A stretch of 64,000 nt of DNA. Source: Streptococcus infantis ATCC 700779. Its GTDB lineage: Bacteria > Bacillota > Bacilli > Lactobacillales > Streptococcaceae. Under the pieces are notes generated by a model. The model made no database searches. It was given only the letters and a program-made list of their open reading frames with translations, and was not told the origin of the DNA. The stretch spans positions 68,195-132,194 of the forward strand of contig NZ_GL732439.1 in the NCBI RefSeq assembly GCF_000187465.1, read 5' to 3'. Positions 1-6,796 of the stretch are shown piece after piece; the stretch's first letter is position 1; each line of letters starts with the position of its first letter. The position numbers and the translations under genes are program-made.

Positions 1-4
1 ATAA

Positions 5-75
5 GCGGGTGTAGTTTAGTGGTAAAACTACAGCCTTCCAAGCTGTTGTCGCGAGTTCGATTCTCGTCACCCGCT
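5..75 (+). tRNA. tRNA-Gly (anticodon TCC)
   Basis: Cloverleaf with 7-bp acceptor GCGGGTG/CACCCGC, T-loop TTCGATT and anticodon loop CTTCCAA giving TCC. It is the first of eleven tandem tRNAs of the kind that follow an rRNA operon. No CCA is encoded. Confidence 0.95.
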
Positions 76-108
76 TTGAACTTTGTTCAATTACCAAGTT
101 TTTAACTT

Positions 109-182
<74 letters not shown>

Positions 183-195
183 TTTTTATAAATAT

Positions 196-267
196 GGTCC
201 GTTGGTCAAGGGGTTAAGACACCGCCTTTTCACGGCGGTAACACGGGTTCGAATCCCGTACGGACTA
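196..267 (+). tRNA. tRNA-Glu (anticodon TTC)
   Basis: Acceptor GGTCCGT/ACGGACT, with anticodon TTC in the loop CTTTTCAC and T-arm GGGTTCGAATCCC. It lies 13 nt after tRNA-Ile. Confidence 0.95.
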
Positions 268-274
268 TTTTGTT

Positions 275-364
275 GGAGGATTACCCAAGTCCGGCTGAAG
301 GGAACGGTCTTGAAAACCGTCAGGCGTGTAAAAGCGTGCGTGGGTTCGAATCCCACATCCTCCT
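275..364 (+). tRNA. tRNA-Ser (anticodon TGA)
   Basis: Class II tRNA of about 90 nt with a long variable arm. The acceptor GGAGGAT pairs with ATCCTCC, and the anticodon loop CTTGAAA gives TGA. Confidence 0.93.
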
Positions 365-378
365 TTATTTATTATTAA

Positions 379-452
<74 letters not shown>

Positions 453-457
453 TATTT

Positions 458-530
458 GGCTCGGTAGCTCAGTTGGTAGAGCAATGGATTGAAGCTCCAT
501 GTGTCGGCGGTTCGATTCCGTCTCGCGCCA
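458..530 (+). tRNA. tRNA-Phe (anticodon GAA)
   Basis: The anticodon stem ATGGA/TCCAT encloses TTGAAGC, giving GAA. The acceptor GGCTCGG/TCGCGCC contains one T461 x C526 mismatch. The other arms are canonical, so it is probably functional. Confidence 0.92.
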
Positions 531-545
531 TTTCTTATATAACAC

Positions 546-626
546 GGAAGGGTAGCGAAGAGGCTAAACGCGGCGGACTGTAAATCCGCTCCTTCGGGTT
601 CGGGGGTTCGAATCCCTCCCCTTCCA
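546..626 (+). tRNA. tRNA-Tyr (anticodon GTA)
   Basis: Class II tRNA with an extended variable arm. The acceptor is GGAAGGG/CCCTTCC, and the anticodon loop CTGTAAA gives GTA. Confidence 0.94.
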
Positions 627-632
627 TCTTAT

Positions 633-703
633 ACGGGCATAGTTTAAAGGTAGAACTAAGGTCTCCAAAACCTTCAGTGTGGGTTCAATTCCTACTGCCC
701 GTG
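633..703 (+). tRNA. tRNA-Trp (anticodon CCA)
   Basis: Acceptor ACGGGCA/TGCCCGT with discriminator G703, the usual tRNA-Trp discriminator. The anticodon loop CTCCAAA gives CCA. Confidence 0.94.
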
Positions 704-714
704 TTAAACGTTAT

Positions 715-788
715 GGCGGGTGTGGTGAAGTGGTTAACACATCAGATTGTGGCTCTGACATTCGGGGGTTCGATTCCCCTCACTCGCC
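715..788 (+). tRNA. tRNA-His (anticodon GTG)
   Basis: Eight-pair acceptor including the extra 5' G (-1) opposite C73 that is typical of tRNA-His. The anticodon loop TTGTGGC gives GTG. Confidence 0.94.
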
Positions 789-801
789 TATTTTATATTA
801 T

Positions 802-873
802 TGGGGTATAGCCAAGCGGTAAGGCAAGGGACTTTGACTCCCTCATGCGTTGGTTCGAATCCAGCTACCCCAG
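802..873 (+). tRNA. tRNA-Gln (anticodon TTG)
   Basis: Acceptor TGGGGTA/TACCCCA with discriminator G873. The anticodon loop CTTTGAC gives TTG. Confidence 0.94.
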
Positions 874-882
874 TTACTATTT

Positions 883-966
883 GCCGGCGTGGCGGAATTG
901 GCAGACGCGCTGGACTCAAAATCCAGTGTCCGCAAGGACGTGCCGGTTCGACCCCGGCCGCCGGTA
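883..966 (+). tRNA. tRNA-Leu (anticodon CAA), integration target
   Basis: Class II tRNA with acceptor GCCGGCG/CGCCGGT, a long variable arm and anticodon CAA. Its 3' part from 914 is repeated at 8757, so this gene is the attachment site of the adjacent integrative element. The copy here is intact because the element restores the 3' end. Confidence 0.95.
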
Positions 967-995
967 TAGTAATAAAGACAAGGTTTTCGGACCTT
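914..995 (+). repeat. attL: 82-bp direct repeat (3' tRNA-Leu + terminator arm)
   Basis: The segment from ACTCAAAATCC (914) to CGGACCTT (995) recurs without a mismatch that I can find at 8757-8838. One copy lies in an intact tRNA gene next to an integrase and the other lies about 7.8 kb away. This is the standard signature of a tRNA-targeting tyrosine-recombinase element. The repeat comprises 53 nt of tRNA and 29 nt of downstream sequence. Confidence 0.92.
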
Positions 996-1007
996 GTCTT
1001 TTTTTCT
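974..1007 (+). terminator. Intrinsic terminator of the tRNA cluster
   Basis: Stem AAAGACAAGGT / ACCTTGTCTTT with loop TTTCGG, followed by a T run. Its left half lies inside the 82-bp att repeat. The copy in attR is truncated, keeping only the AAGGT/ACCTT part of the stem. Confidence 0.85.
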
Positions 1008-1040
1008 TTGTTGTGTGTCGAGTTACCAATTTTTTCCATT

Positions 1041-2174
1041 TTAAAATAAATCATCAAGTTTATTAGCCAATGTTTTCTGTTTGCTAGGGTACAAATGAGA
1101 ATAAGTATCAATTGTTGTTGTAATAGATGCGTGTCCTAATCTTTCTTTGACAACAAGATAATCTTCTCCTTGATTTATAAGTAATGATGCATGAGAGTGT
1201 CTCAAATCATGAATTCTTATTTTCTTTAAATCTTTATCCCTTTCTAGTATTTGCTTAAACTTCTTATCAATCATATTTTTTGTAATTGTTATTGGTGTAC
1301 TCTGTATTATTTGTAGTTCTTCAGTATTTTTCGTAAATTCCTCAAGTTTTTCTTTTTGTTTTACTTTCCAATCTTTTAGCATTTCTGCTAATTTCTGATT
1401 TATTGTTATATTTCTAGTTCCTGATCGTGTTTTTGTTGTATTAATGTAGCTTGTATTATTGACAAAGTATACCGTTTTGGTAACGTATATTGTATTTGTT
1501 AAAAGATCTATATCATTCCAGTTCAATGCGAGGATTTCTCCCATTCTCATCCCAGTAAAGAAAGCAATCACGAAAAACAGGTCATAGCTTATTTCATCAT
1601 CTTGAATAAGTTCTCTAAATCTCGTGAATTCTTCTATACTCCAAAATTTGATATTAGGCTTCCTAATTGGTAATTTTCTCAGATTCTCAACAGGATTTTT
1701 ATCAATGAGGGATTTTCTTATACCAGTATCAAAAATTTTTTTAAGTAGAATTAGAATTTTATTAATTGTATTGTAACTTAATGTTTCATTTTCATTTTGT
1801 TTTTTAGGTTTTGTTTTTAGGTATTCACGAAATTCGAATATATGGTCATACGTTAATTTATTTAAATTTGTATCTTTAAAATAAGGCTTAATATGACGCT
1901 CATAATTGTTTCTTTGTGTACTTGTATAGCTTATTTTTCTGCCATTTTTCAGATCATCTTCTTCAAGTAAGTCGAATAACATATCTGTTGTCACTACAAA
2001 GTCAAATTGTTTTTCTTTCAATTCTACAATTCGAATATGTTGTTCTAGCTCTAGGGCTTCCTTTTTAGATTTTAATCCTTTCCGAATGATACGTATTCTT
2101 TTTTGTGTGACTGGGTGGAATCCATTAGAAACATCAACGGTCCATTTACCACTTTTAGTTTTACGAATAGTCAT
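1041..2174 (-). CDS. int: Tyrosine recombinase / site-specific integrase
   Basis: Catalyses integration and excision between the 82-bp att sites. The 377-aa protein has an N-terminal arm-site DNA-binding segment (about residues 1-55), a SAM-like core-binding domain (about 65-170) and a catalytic domain (about 180-370). The catalytic residues are visible: R210 (TGMRMGE), H322 and R325 (IHDLRH), H348 (RLGHAS) and nucleophile Y358 (DTYSHL). It is the last gene of the minus-strand operon, 3 nt after DUF3173, and reads toward tRNA-Leu. Its length is normal for Tn916/phage-type integrases. The family is certain; its specificity for this att site is inferred from adjacency. Confidence 0.95.
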   Translation of the reverse strand: MTIRKTKSGKWTVDVSNGFHPVTQKRIRIIRKGLKSKKEALELEQHIRIVELKEKQFDFVVTTDMLFDLLEEDDLKNGRKISYTSTQRNNYERHIKPYFKDTNLNKLTYDHIFEFREYLKTKPKKQNENETLSYNTINKILILLKKIFDTGIRKSLIDKNPVENLRKLPIRKPNIKFWSIEEFTRFRELIQDDEISYDLFFVIAFFTGMRMGEILALNWNDIDLLTNTIYVTKTVYFVNNTSYINTTKTRSGTRNITINQKLAEMLKDWKVKQKEKLEEFTKNTEELQIIQSTPITITKNMIDKKFKQILERDKDLKKIRIHDLRHSHASLLINQGEDYLVVKERLGHASITTTIDTYSHLYPSKQKTLANKLDDLF

Positions 2175-2177
2175 TCA

Positions 2178-2372
2178 TTATGCTTCTTTCTGGAGTTCAA
2201 TTCCTAATAGTTCTTCAGCGACACTGGCTGGAATTGTACCAATACGTTTGTTATCATAGATGTTAAAACCACGATTCACTAATAGTAATTTGCCAGTATG
2301 GATAATCTTTCTTGCAGTTCCTGGAGCAAATCCAAGTTCGATAAGGTCATCTTTTGTTACAGTTTTAATCAT
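2178..2372 (-). CDS. DUF3173 small protein, probable excisionase/directionality factor
   Basis: A 64-aa basic protein starting with ATG after AAAAGGAGATCAC. The N-terminal part (DLIELGFAPGTARKII) reads like a helix-turn-helix. DUF3173 proteins are regularly encoded directly upstream of integrases in streptococcal integrative elements, which is the basis for suggesting an Xis-like role in bending att DNA. Only 3 nt separate it from int, so the two are probably translationally coupled. The function is inferred from family and context and has not been demonstrated. Confidence 0.7.
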   Translation of the reverse strand: MIKTVTKDDLIELGFAPGTARKIIHTGKLLLVNRGFNIYDNKRIGTIPASVAEELLGIELQKEA

Positions 2373-2431
2373 GTGATCTCCTTTTCTAATTAGATTAAGT
2401 AAGGGGAGGATTAACTCCCCTTGTCTGATAC

Positions 2432-2818
2432 TTATTTTTGTTTTACATCTACTAGATGGATTGCATCCGCCTTGTAATACATTGTCGTGCTAATCATAGT
2501 AGCTTGTAAATTGTCAAATGTAACTGGTACCTCGTCCATTGCTTGGATATAGTCATTATCAACTAAGGCATCTGGATTGTCTACTGAGACTTGGGTTGAT
2601 TTCTTTTTGAATTGTCCATCCTTGATTGTTACATTGTATTTCCAACCAATGATTTTATCGGTATTAAAACGTCTTTCGCTACCATCTCGGTTTTTGATAA
2701 TTTCTCCGTTTGCATCTGCTCGGACTTCCGTTTCAAATTTTGGAATGACTTCATCCAATTCAAATTTTGTTCCAATGTTATTAAAATTCCAGTCATTTTG
2801 TGAAAGCATTTTTGCCAT
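2432..2818 (-). CDS. Conserved element protein of unknown function (128 aa)
   Basis: I do not recognise a domain. The 128-aa protein starts after a good ribosome binding site (AAAAGGAG) and has no signal peptide or membrane segment. It is polar and rich in Asp, Asn and Lys, with a predicted beta-rich pattern (GWKYNVTIKDGQFKKKSTQVSV). It lies 2 nt downstream of the initiator gene and upstream of DUF3173-int, so it is co-transcribed with both. An accessory role in replication or processing of the excised element is a guess from position alone. Confidence 0.6.
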   Translation of the reverse strand: MAKMLSQNDWNFNNIGTKFELDEVIPKFETEVRADANGEIIKNRDGSERRFNTDKIIGWKYNVTIKDGQFKKKSTQVSVDNPDALVDNDYIQAMDEVPVTFDNLQATMISTTMYYKADAIHLVDVKQK

Positions 2819-2820
2819 AG

Positions 2821-3990
2821 TTAATTTCTCCTTTTAATATTTTCTTTTATTGTAGGGATCAAATCCTCTCTTTTAAAGAGGATTGCCCTTTCTATTAATC
2901 CACTTGCTAAATCTGGTGGATATTCCATATTGTTGAGTGCGAGATAGTTAGATTTCTCATACTCATGCAGTAAATTATTGTCGTATAGAAATTTATACGC
3001 TTTTAGAATAGCCCCAGAACCTTTATAGGTAAACCATTCTAATTTTTGTTCTAGTTCTGTTTTTGGTTTTGAAATAATGATAGAGACAGGTTTTGAGTGA
3101 CCTAAAAACTTTTCCCAAGCTCTCAAAGGTTTTGAGAAGTGACTATCACTATAGAACCTCACTTTTTCTTTGAGATATCCCTTGGTAAAGTTGAGAAGAT
3201 CTATTTCCGAATGCAACCATTCTTGAATGAAGTAGTGAGCTTTTTCTTTCCTAAGTTCTAACTCAGTTCTTATCCAATTTTCTATATACCGCTTGCTGAT
3301 GCCGAGCTTCTCAGCTCGTTCTAAGCGTTTATCGTAAATTCTAAGTCTTTCATCATCATTGGGTTTTCTCAAATATAAGGTTTGACCGATTGTTTCATCT
3401 CCGTAGGTATTGTAGTAAGTGCTTTTTCCATATATAAAGCGTTTCTTCTGACAAATCTTTAGAAGCTGATTAGGAGTGAAGTAGGGTGTTTCATTAAAAT
3501 CATCTATTGCAATATCAATTCGTCTTACTGAAAACTGATTGTAATTGTAGTAGAGGTTGTTCAGAAACTGTCTTTCGGACAGACTATTTGGATCTAATAC
3601 CATATCTCTAAAGAACTCGAGTGCCTGTCCTGACATGACAAGCATGTAGGACGACTCTTTCGCTCCATAGTAGATACGGATATTCCCATGATGAAGCTGG
3701 CTATCATAGTTATAGTATTTAAGGCTCCCTTTATTCTCAATAAATAGGTCATAATCAAGAAATAGAATGTCTTCGATTATTTCTCTTGGCGAAAATTCAG
3801 TCTTATCAAACTGAATTTGAATCCAGTCAAATACAGAACGTAAATGTTCATTTTTTGCCATAGATTTTGATTCAACTTTTTGCCTAATTTTGCCACTCTT
3901 AAAATCTCCGAAACCCTTGGAAATACTGAATTCTTTCGATGGTACACCTAACTTGCAGAGGGTGGTGTTACTACACACCCTTTCGGTCAA
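2821..3990 (-). CDS. Rep_trans / MobT-type replication initiator-relaxase
   Basis: Related to the pT181-type Rep_trans family that includes Tn916 Orf20 and ICEBs1 NicK. Such proteins nick one strand for rolling-circle replication or mobilisation. Visible family features are the strand motif RRIDIAIDDF (about residue 155), YDKRLERAEK (about 220), whose Tyr is a candidate nucleophile, and RTELELRKEKAH (about 242). The start is uncertain. The N-terminal segment VCSNTTLCKLGVP resembles that of related initiators, so translation probably starts at TTG 3990 or GTG 3978. The first ATG (3861) would remove it. None of these starts has a clear ribosome binding site. A hairpin overlapping the 5' end may be its nick site. 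Confidence 0.82.
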   Translation of the reverse strand: MTERVCSNTTLCKLGVPSKEFSISKGFGDFKSGKIRQKVESKSMAKNEHLRSVFDWIQIQFDKTEFSPREIIEDILFLDYDLFIENKGSLKYYNYDSQLHHGNIRIYYGAKESSYMLVMSGQALEFFRDMVLDPNSLSERQFLNNLYYNYNQFSVRRIDIAIDDFNETPYFTPNQLLKICQKKRFIYGKSTYYNTYGDETIGQTLYLRKPNDDERLRIYDKRLERAEKLGISKRYIENWIRTELELRKEKAHYFIQEWLHSEIDLLNFTKGYLKEKVRFYSDSHFSKPLRAWEKFLGHSKPVSIIISKPKTELEQKLEWFTYKGSGAILKAYKFLYDNNLLHEYEKSNYLALNNMEYPPDLASGLIERAILFKREDLIPTIKENIKRRN

Positions 3991-4082
3991 AAATGATCCG
4001 TCCGCATCTACGCTCGTTTTCGGCTTTCTGCCTCATGGCTCAGCCGAAAATTCGCTATTAGCCGAACCTATTTTTTGACCTC
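3955..4082. other. Candidate nick region (dso/oriT): nested hairpins at the 5' end of the initiator gene
   Basis: Three inverted repeats lie within about 125 bp: GGGTG(G)TGT-TACT-ACACACCC at about 3960-3980; TTTTCGGCT...AGCCGAAAA at 4017-4050; and an outer pair GGTCAAAAA (3985) / TTTTTGACC (4072-4080). In pT181-like replicons the double-strand origin lies within the rep gene as a hairpin with an exposed nick loop, so placement at the 5' end of the initiator gene fits. The exact nick base cannot be assigned. Confidence 0.5.
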
Positions 4083-4531
4083 TTCTGAACAAACCCTAGT
4101 AAGCCGGTTTGCATCGACTCTTCAATATCTTGGATTTTCTTTTTTAGATTGGCATTCTCATTTTTTATCAGTCGTATTTCTCGCTTAAATTCCTGTTTTA
4201 AGGCGCTCAGTTCATCATAGAGCTCATCTATTACTTGGTTTAGGAGTTCTTGTTCATTGTCTGCTAGACTCCCAAATACGGCTTGTATAGCCTCTTTTAG
4301 ACCTATTTCAAGTTTTAGGTTAGCTAACTTTTGAAATTGTCTAAGGTCTTCGTCTGTAAAGTCATAGGCAAGTGTATAACTTAATTGATGAGTTCTTGGA
4401 TTTCTACTGATAGGAATTTTAATTTTCTTAAATTCCTTGCCACTTATCTCTTTAATCAGTTGGATCCAATTTTTAAGAGTAGAGGTAGAGTTTAGGCCAG
4501 AAATTTGATTGACTAACTCTTTATTGGTCAT
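4058..4531 (-). CDS. MerR-like HTH / coiled-coil DNA-binding protein
   Basis: A 157-aa soluble protein. Residues about 1-85 look like a MerR/RacA-type winged helix (LNSTSTLKNWIQLIKE, then FTDEDLRQFQKLANLK). Residues about 95-145 are a heptad-rich coiled coil (QELLNQVIDELYDEL...LIKNENANLKKKIQDIEE), and the tail is basic. Proteins of this build sit upstream of rep in small streptococcal replicons and may act in replication control or partition; here that is inference. The start ATG overlaps the TGA of a short upstream leader ORF (4528-4659) by 4 nt and is preceded by CGGAGG. Confidence 0.65.
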   Translation of the reverse strand: MTNKELVNQISGLNSTSTLKNWIQLIKEISGKEFKKIKIPISRNPRTHQLSYTLAYDFTDEDLRQFQKLANLKLEIGLKEAIQAVFGSLADNEQELLNQVIDELYDELSALKQEFKREIRLIKNENANLKKKIQDIEESMQTGLLGFVQKRSKNRFG

Positions 4532-4659
4532 CTTTTTGTGAAACCTCCGAAATTTTTTTGTGCAACTGAGGAGTTTTCTGTGGTATAATTGTTACATAAT
4601 ATGTTTTGATCTTGGAACGAACGGCACATTTGTTTCAAGATTTTTTTATTTTGTCGAAT
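4528..4659 (-). CDS. Possible 43-aa leader ORF with ATT start
   Basis: The reading frame is open from ATT (4659) to TGA (4528). A perfect Shine-Dalgarno AAGGAGG lies 4-5 nt before the ATT, and the TGA overlaps the next gene's ATG (ATGA). No ATG or GTG lies at the expected distance; the nearest alternatives are TTG at codon 8 and ATG at codon 11. ATT starts are rare (infC is the classic case). Either this is a genuine weakly initiated leader peptide coupling translation to the downstream gene, or the start codon has been lost. Confidence 0.4.
   Translation of the reverse strand: MRQNKKILKQMCRSFQDQNILCNNYTTENSSVAQKNFGGFTKR
4584..4650 (+). ncRNA. Candidate about 53-nt antisense RNA opposite the rep-operon leader
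   Basis: An extended -10 element TGGTATAAT (4581-4589) points rightward and is followed at 4609-4648 by an intrinsic terminator (ATCTTGgAAC...GTTtCAAGAT, then T7). The predicted RNA runs from about 4596 to 4648. It lies inside, and on the opposite strand of, the leader of the minus-strand operon whose promoter is at 4786-4814. Rolling-circle replicons of the Rep_trans family commonly limit initiator synthesis with such a countertranscribed RNA. No good -35 element is visible. Confidence 0.5.
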
Positions 4660-4726
4660 CTTACCTCCTTTATTAAAATTTTTAAAATCGACTACTAATT
4701 ACATACGCTTTTACCCCCTTTTATGC

Positions 4727-4749
4727 TATAATATTCTCAATGGAATATT
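4727..4749 (+). promoter_or_regulatory. Rightward promoter (extended -10) and operator O1 of the XRE repressor gene
   Basis: TGCTATAAT (4724-4732) is an extended -10 element for rightward transcription of the XRE gene. The palindrome AATATTC-TCAAT-GGAATATT (4730-4749) covers the end of the -10 element and the start site, where a bound repressor would block transcription. Confidence 0.6.
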
Positions 4750-4762
4750 TAATTTCAAAATA

Positions 4763-4814
4763 AATATTCCTTATGGAATAATTCTATTTTATACCGTTTA
4801 GAATATTTTGTCAA
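4763..4814 (-). promoter_or_regulatory. Leftward rep-operon promoter and operator O2
   Basis: Minus-strand -35 TTGACA (4814-4809), a 17-nt spacer and -10 TAAAAT (4791-4786) form a strong promoter reading into the rep-int operon. The expected start (about 4779) falls in the palindrome AATATTCC-TTAT-GGAATAAT (4763-4782). This shares its half-site with O1, suggesting that one XRE protein controls both directions. Confidence 0.65.
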
Positions 4815-4851
4815 GAAAAAATATACGAATAAGAATATCTATAGGAGAATT

Positions 4852-5298
4852 ATGTATACAGAGGATTATAAATTTTCAGAGAGGTTAAAAACTCTCAGAA
4901 AATCAAAAAAGTTAACTCAAGTACAAATATCGGAATTAATTGGAGTTCAACAAGGGACATATTCTCGGTGGGAGAATGGAACGTTAGAACCAGGATTAGA
5001 ATTCGTTGTGAAATTAGCAAATATCTTTGGTACTACTACAGATTATTTGCTGGGACAAAAACCTTATTCAATTATCAGTAGTTTACCTCTAGAACAATTA
5101 GATCTTACCAATATTGCAAACTTTTCAAAGGATGAGTTTGATATTTTGAAACATTCAATAGCAGTTTCGGTGGCAAGAAATAAAATAAAGGCAACAGAAC
5201 TAAAAGATAGAGTTATAGAAAAAAATCAGTTGTCAGAAAAAGATGCAGAACTTTTGAATAAGATTTTTGAAGAAGTTAAAACTTATTGGGAAAAATAG
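4852..5298 (+). CDS. XRE/Cro-CI family repressor of the element
   Basis: A 148-aa protein with an N-terminal lambda-repressor-type HTH (residues about 11-68: RLKTLRKSKKLTQVQISELI, then QQGTYSRWENG and the DYLLG end) and a C-terminal helical region likely used for dimerisation. There is no RecA-cleavage or peptidase domain. It is expressed divergently from the rep-int operon, after TATAGGAG, with two related palindromes in the shared upstream region. It is probably the maintenance switch of the element. The inducing signal cannot be inferred. Confidence 0.88.
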   Translation: MYTEDYKFSERLKTLRKSKKLTQVQISELIGVQQGTYSRWENGTLEPGLEFVVKLANIFGTTTDYLLGQKPYSIISSLPLEQLDLTNIANFSKDEFDILKHSIAVSVARNKIKATELKDRVIEKNQLSEKDAELLNKIFEEVKTYWEK

Positions 5299-5452
5299 AA
5301 GGACGCTAGTCTTCAAAATTTCCTCCCAAAATGTGTCTAAAATATTAACGGAATTCCATATAAAGAGGTTTATGATTATTTTAATGCAGATTGATGGTTT
5401 GTTTTTTAGATTTTAAATTCACCATAGGTGCTAGTATTATTTATCATAATGC
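5299..5452. other. Non-coding gap after the repressor gene
   Basis: AT-rich sequence with no ORF, repeat or convincing hairpin that I can support. It ends at the promoter of the 32-aa membrane peptide. Confidence 0.5.
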
Positions 5453-5481
5453 TTGACACCGCTTTTAAGTGGGAGTACAAT
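5453..5481 (+). promoter_or_regulatory. Consensus promoter of the 32-aa membrane peptide
   Basis: A perfect -35 TTGACA (5453-5458), a 17-nt spacer and -10 TACAAT (5476-5481). The expected start is near 5488, leaving a leader of about 43 nt that ends in GGAGG. Confidence 0.75.
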
Positions 5482-5530
5482 AATATTGAGGGCAGGATGG
5501 CTTATCTCTTTTATTTAGGAGGTGTCCAAT

Positions 5531-5629
5531 ATGCAAATCTATTTTATTTATTCTATTTTCTTTCTATTATCACTTGTAGTTCTAGCTTATCTTATTAAGT
5601 TACTCATTGCTCATTTAAAAAGAAACTAA
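5531..5629 (+). CDS. Tiny membrane peptide (32 aa), type I toxin-like
   Basis: ATG 5531 follows TTAGGAGGTGTCCAAT. The 32-aa product begins MQIYFIYSIFF, has one uninterrupted hydrophobic helix (residues about 3-26) and ends in a basic tail (HLKRN). This build (short, single transmembrane segment, charged C-terminus, consensus promoter) is shared by type I toxins such as Fst/Ldr and by small regulatory membrane peptides, but I see no sequence match to a named family. A 9-bp hairpin follows at 5640-5662. I could not identify an antisense RNA partner with confidence. Confidence 0.6.
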   Translation: MQIYFIYSIFFLLSLVVLAYLIKLLIAHLKRN

Positions 5630-5639
5630 GTAACATTTT

Positions 5640-5662
5640 GCCCAAATAGTAGTTATTTGGGC
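5640..5662 (+). terminator. Hairpin downstream of the 32-aa peptide
   Basis: Perfect stem GCCCAAATA / TATTTGGGC with loop GTAGT. The T run is poor on the plus strand, so it may act as a weak terminator or mRNA stabiliser. Confidence 0.5.
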
Positions 5663-5920
5663 TACTTGGGTAAGGAACTGAAAAAACGATTGGAAGCCAA
5701 GGGAATAGACTTTTTGACGCCGATTCGTAAAAATATGAAAGGAGCAGCTGAGCACAACAATCCTGCTATCCTGGCAATCCGAAGGACCATCGAAACTCGG
5801 ATCTCTGTCCTAAATGCATTGTTTAACATTGAACATCCGCTTGCTCGCTCTTTAGCAGGTTTGCAATTAGAGATCGAACGGGCTATTTTGGTCTATAATT
5901 TAGGATTTTTTATCAACTAG
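5654..5920 (+). pseudogene. C-terminal remnant of a DDE transposase (IS982-like)
   Basis: The reading frame gives about 87 residues with GYLGKELKKRLEAKGI, a TPIRKNMKG segment, an RRTIETRISVLNALF helix and a terminal YNLGFF. These match the end of IS982-type transposases (D-KGY, R-NMK, IET-FS-L, YNL). There is no start codon with a ribosome binding site, and the N-terminal two thirds with the first catalytic Asp residues are missing. No inverted repeats of a complete IS are present. It is a fossil insertion. Confidence 0.6.
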
Positions 5921-5967
5921 CAACACGGGTATTATATATGATAGATTTTGATTTTAAAGGAGGATTT

Positions 5968-6633
5968 ATGAATTTGAAAGGTATAATCTTCGATATGGAT
6001 GGAGTTATAGTTGATACGGAGTACCAAGATTTTCTAATACAGAAAGATTTTATCAAACACCTTAATCCAAAATCTAGTTACGAAGATTCTGAGCTATTGG
6101 TATTAGTTGGTAAATCATATTTTAATCTTTATAGGCTTTTACAGCAATTTATTGGGAAACAATATGATATAAAAACTATAGAAAAAGAATATGCTTCTTT
6201 TAGTGATGAGAGATATGAAAAAATTGATTATTCTTTACTTTTTAGAAAAGAAATTCTAAAAATTATTGACTATGCATTGAAAAACGGAATCAAATTAGCT
6301 GTAGCATCATCATCAAAATATGAGCATATTAATGAAGTTTTAGAAAGGTGTGACATAAAAAAATATTTTGATGTCATCGTTAGCGGAGAGAATTTTGTAG
6401 AAAGTAAGCCAAATCCGTCTATCTATTTAACAACGCTACATAAGTTAGAATTGCAAGCAGAACAATGTATTGCAATTGAAGATTCATACTCTGGAATTGA
6501 ATCTTCAACTAGCGCCGGAATTGCAACTATTGGTTATTATGATAGCCGATTACCATTTTTTAATGACAAAGCGCAATGGAAAGTTGAAAATATGAAAGAA
6601 GTTTTACAAATAATAGAATCACAGAGTCTTTGA
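5968..6633 (+). CDS. HAD-superfamily phosphatase, beta-phosphoglucomutase-like
   Basis: A 221-aa soluble protein. The start is ATG 5968, 6 nt after AAAGGAGG; an upstream in-frame ATG at 5938 lacks a ribosome binding site. HAD motif I is IFDMDGVIVDTE (about residues 6-17), motif II is AVASSSKYEH (about 110), motif III contains Lys in ESKPNPSIY (about 148) and motif IV is IAIEDSYSGIES (about 170). A C1-type cap lies between motifs I and II. This matches the PGMB/YcjU-like subgroup that acts on sugar phosphates; the substrate cannot be assigned. It is the only clear metabolic cargo gene in the element, and it is much more AT-rich than the chromosome. Confidence 0.82.
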   Translation: MNLKGIIFDMDGVIVDTEYQDFLIQKDFIKHLNPKSSYEDSELLVLVGKSYFNLYRLLQQFIGKQYDIKTIEKEYASFSDERYEKIDYSLLFRKEILKIIDYALKNGIKLAVASSSKYEHINEVLERCDIKKYFDVIVSGENFVESKPNPSIYLTTLHKLELQAEQCIAIEDSYSGIESSTSAGIATIGYYDSRLPFFNDKAQWKVENMKEVLQIIESQSL

Positions 6634-6771
6634 GTTGAAAGGCGATGAGGTTCTTGAGGACGTTAGAAAGAAATAAACTTGTTTCATAACGAAATTTAAG
6701 GTAACAGCGAACCGCTGAGTGTGTAGCTTTGTTGGTAAAAACGTAAATATTTTTGAGCGAAAGGTATTATG

Positions 6772-6796
6772 AAGTCACTGGAAACAGTGGCTTTTT
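6772..6796 (+). terminator. Terminator downstream of the HAD gene
   Basis: Stem AGTCACTG / CAGTGGCT with GAAA tetraloop, followed by TTTTT. Confidence 0.7.

Noticed and set aside
788..1111. ORFs on both strands across the tRNA-Gln/tRNA-Leu genes
   Set aside because: They run through tRNA genes and the terminator and have no ribosome binding site.
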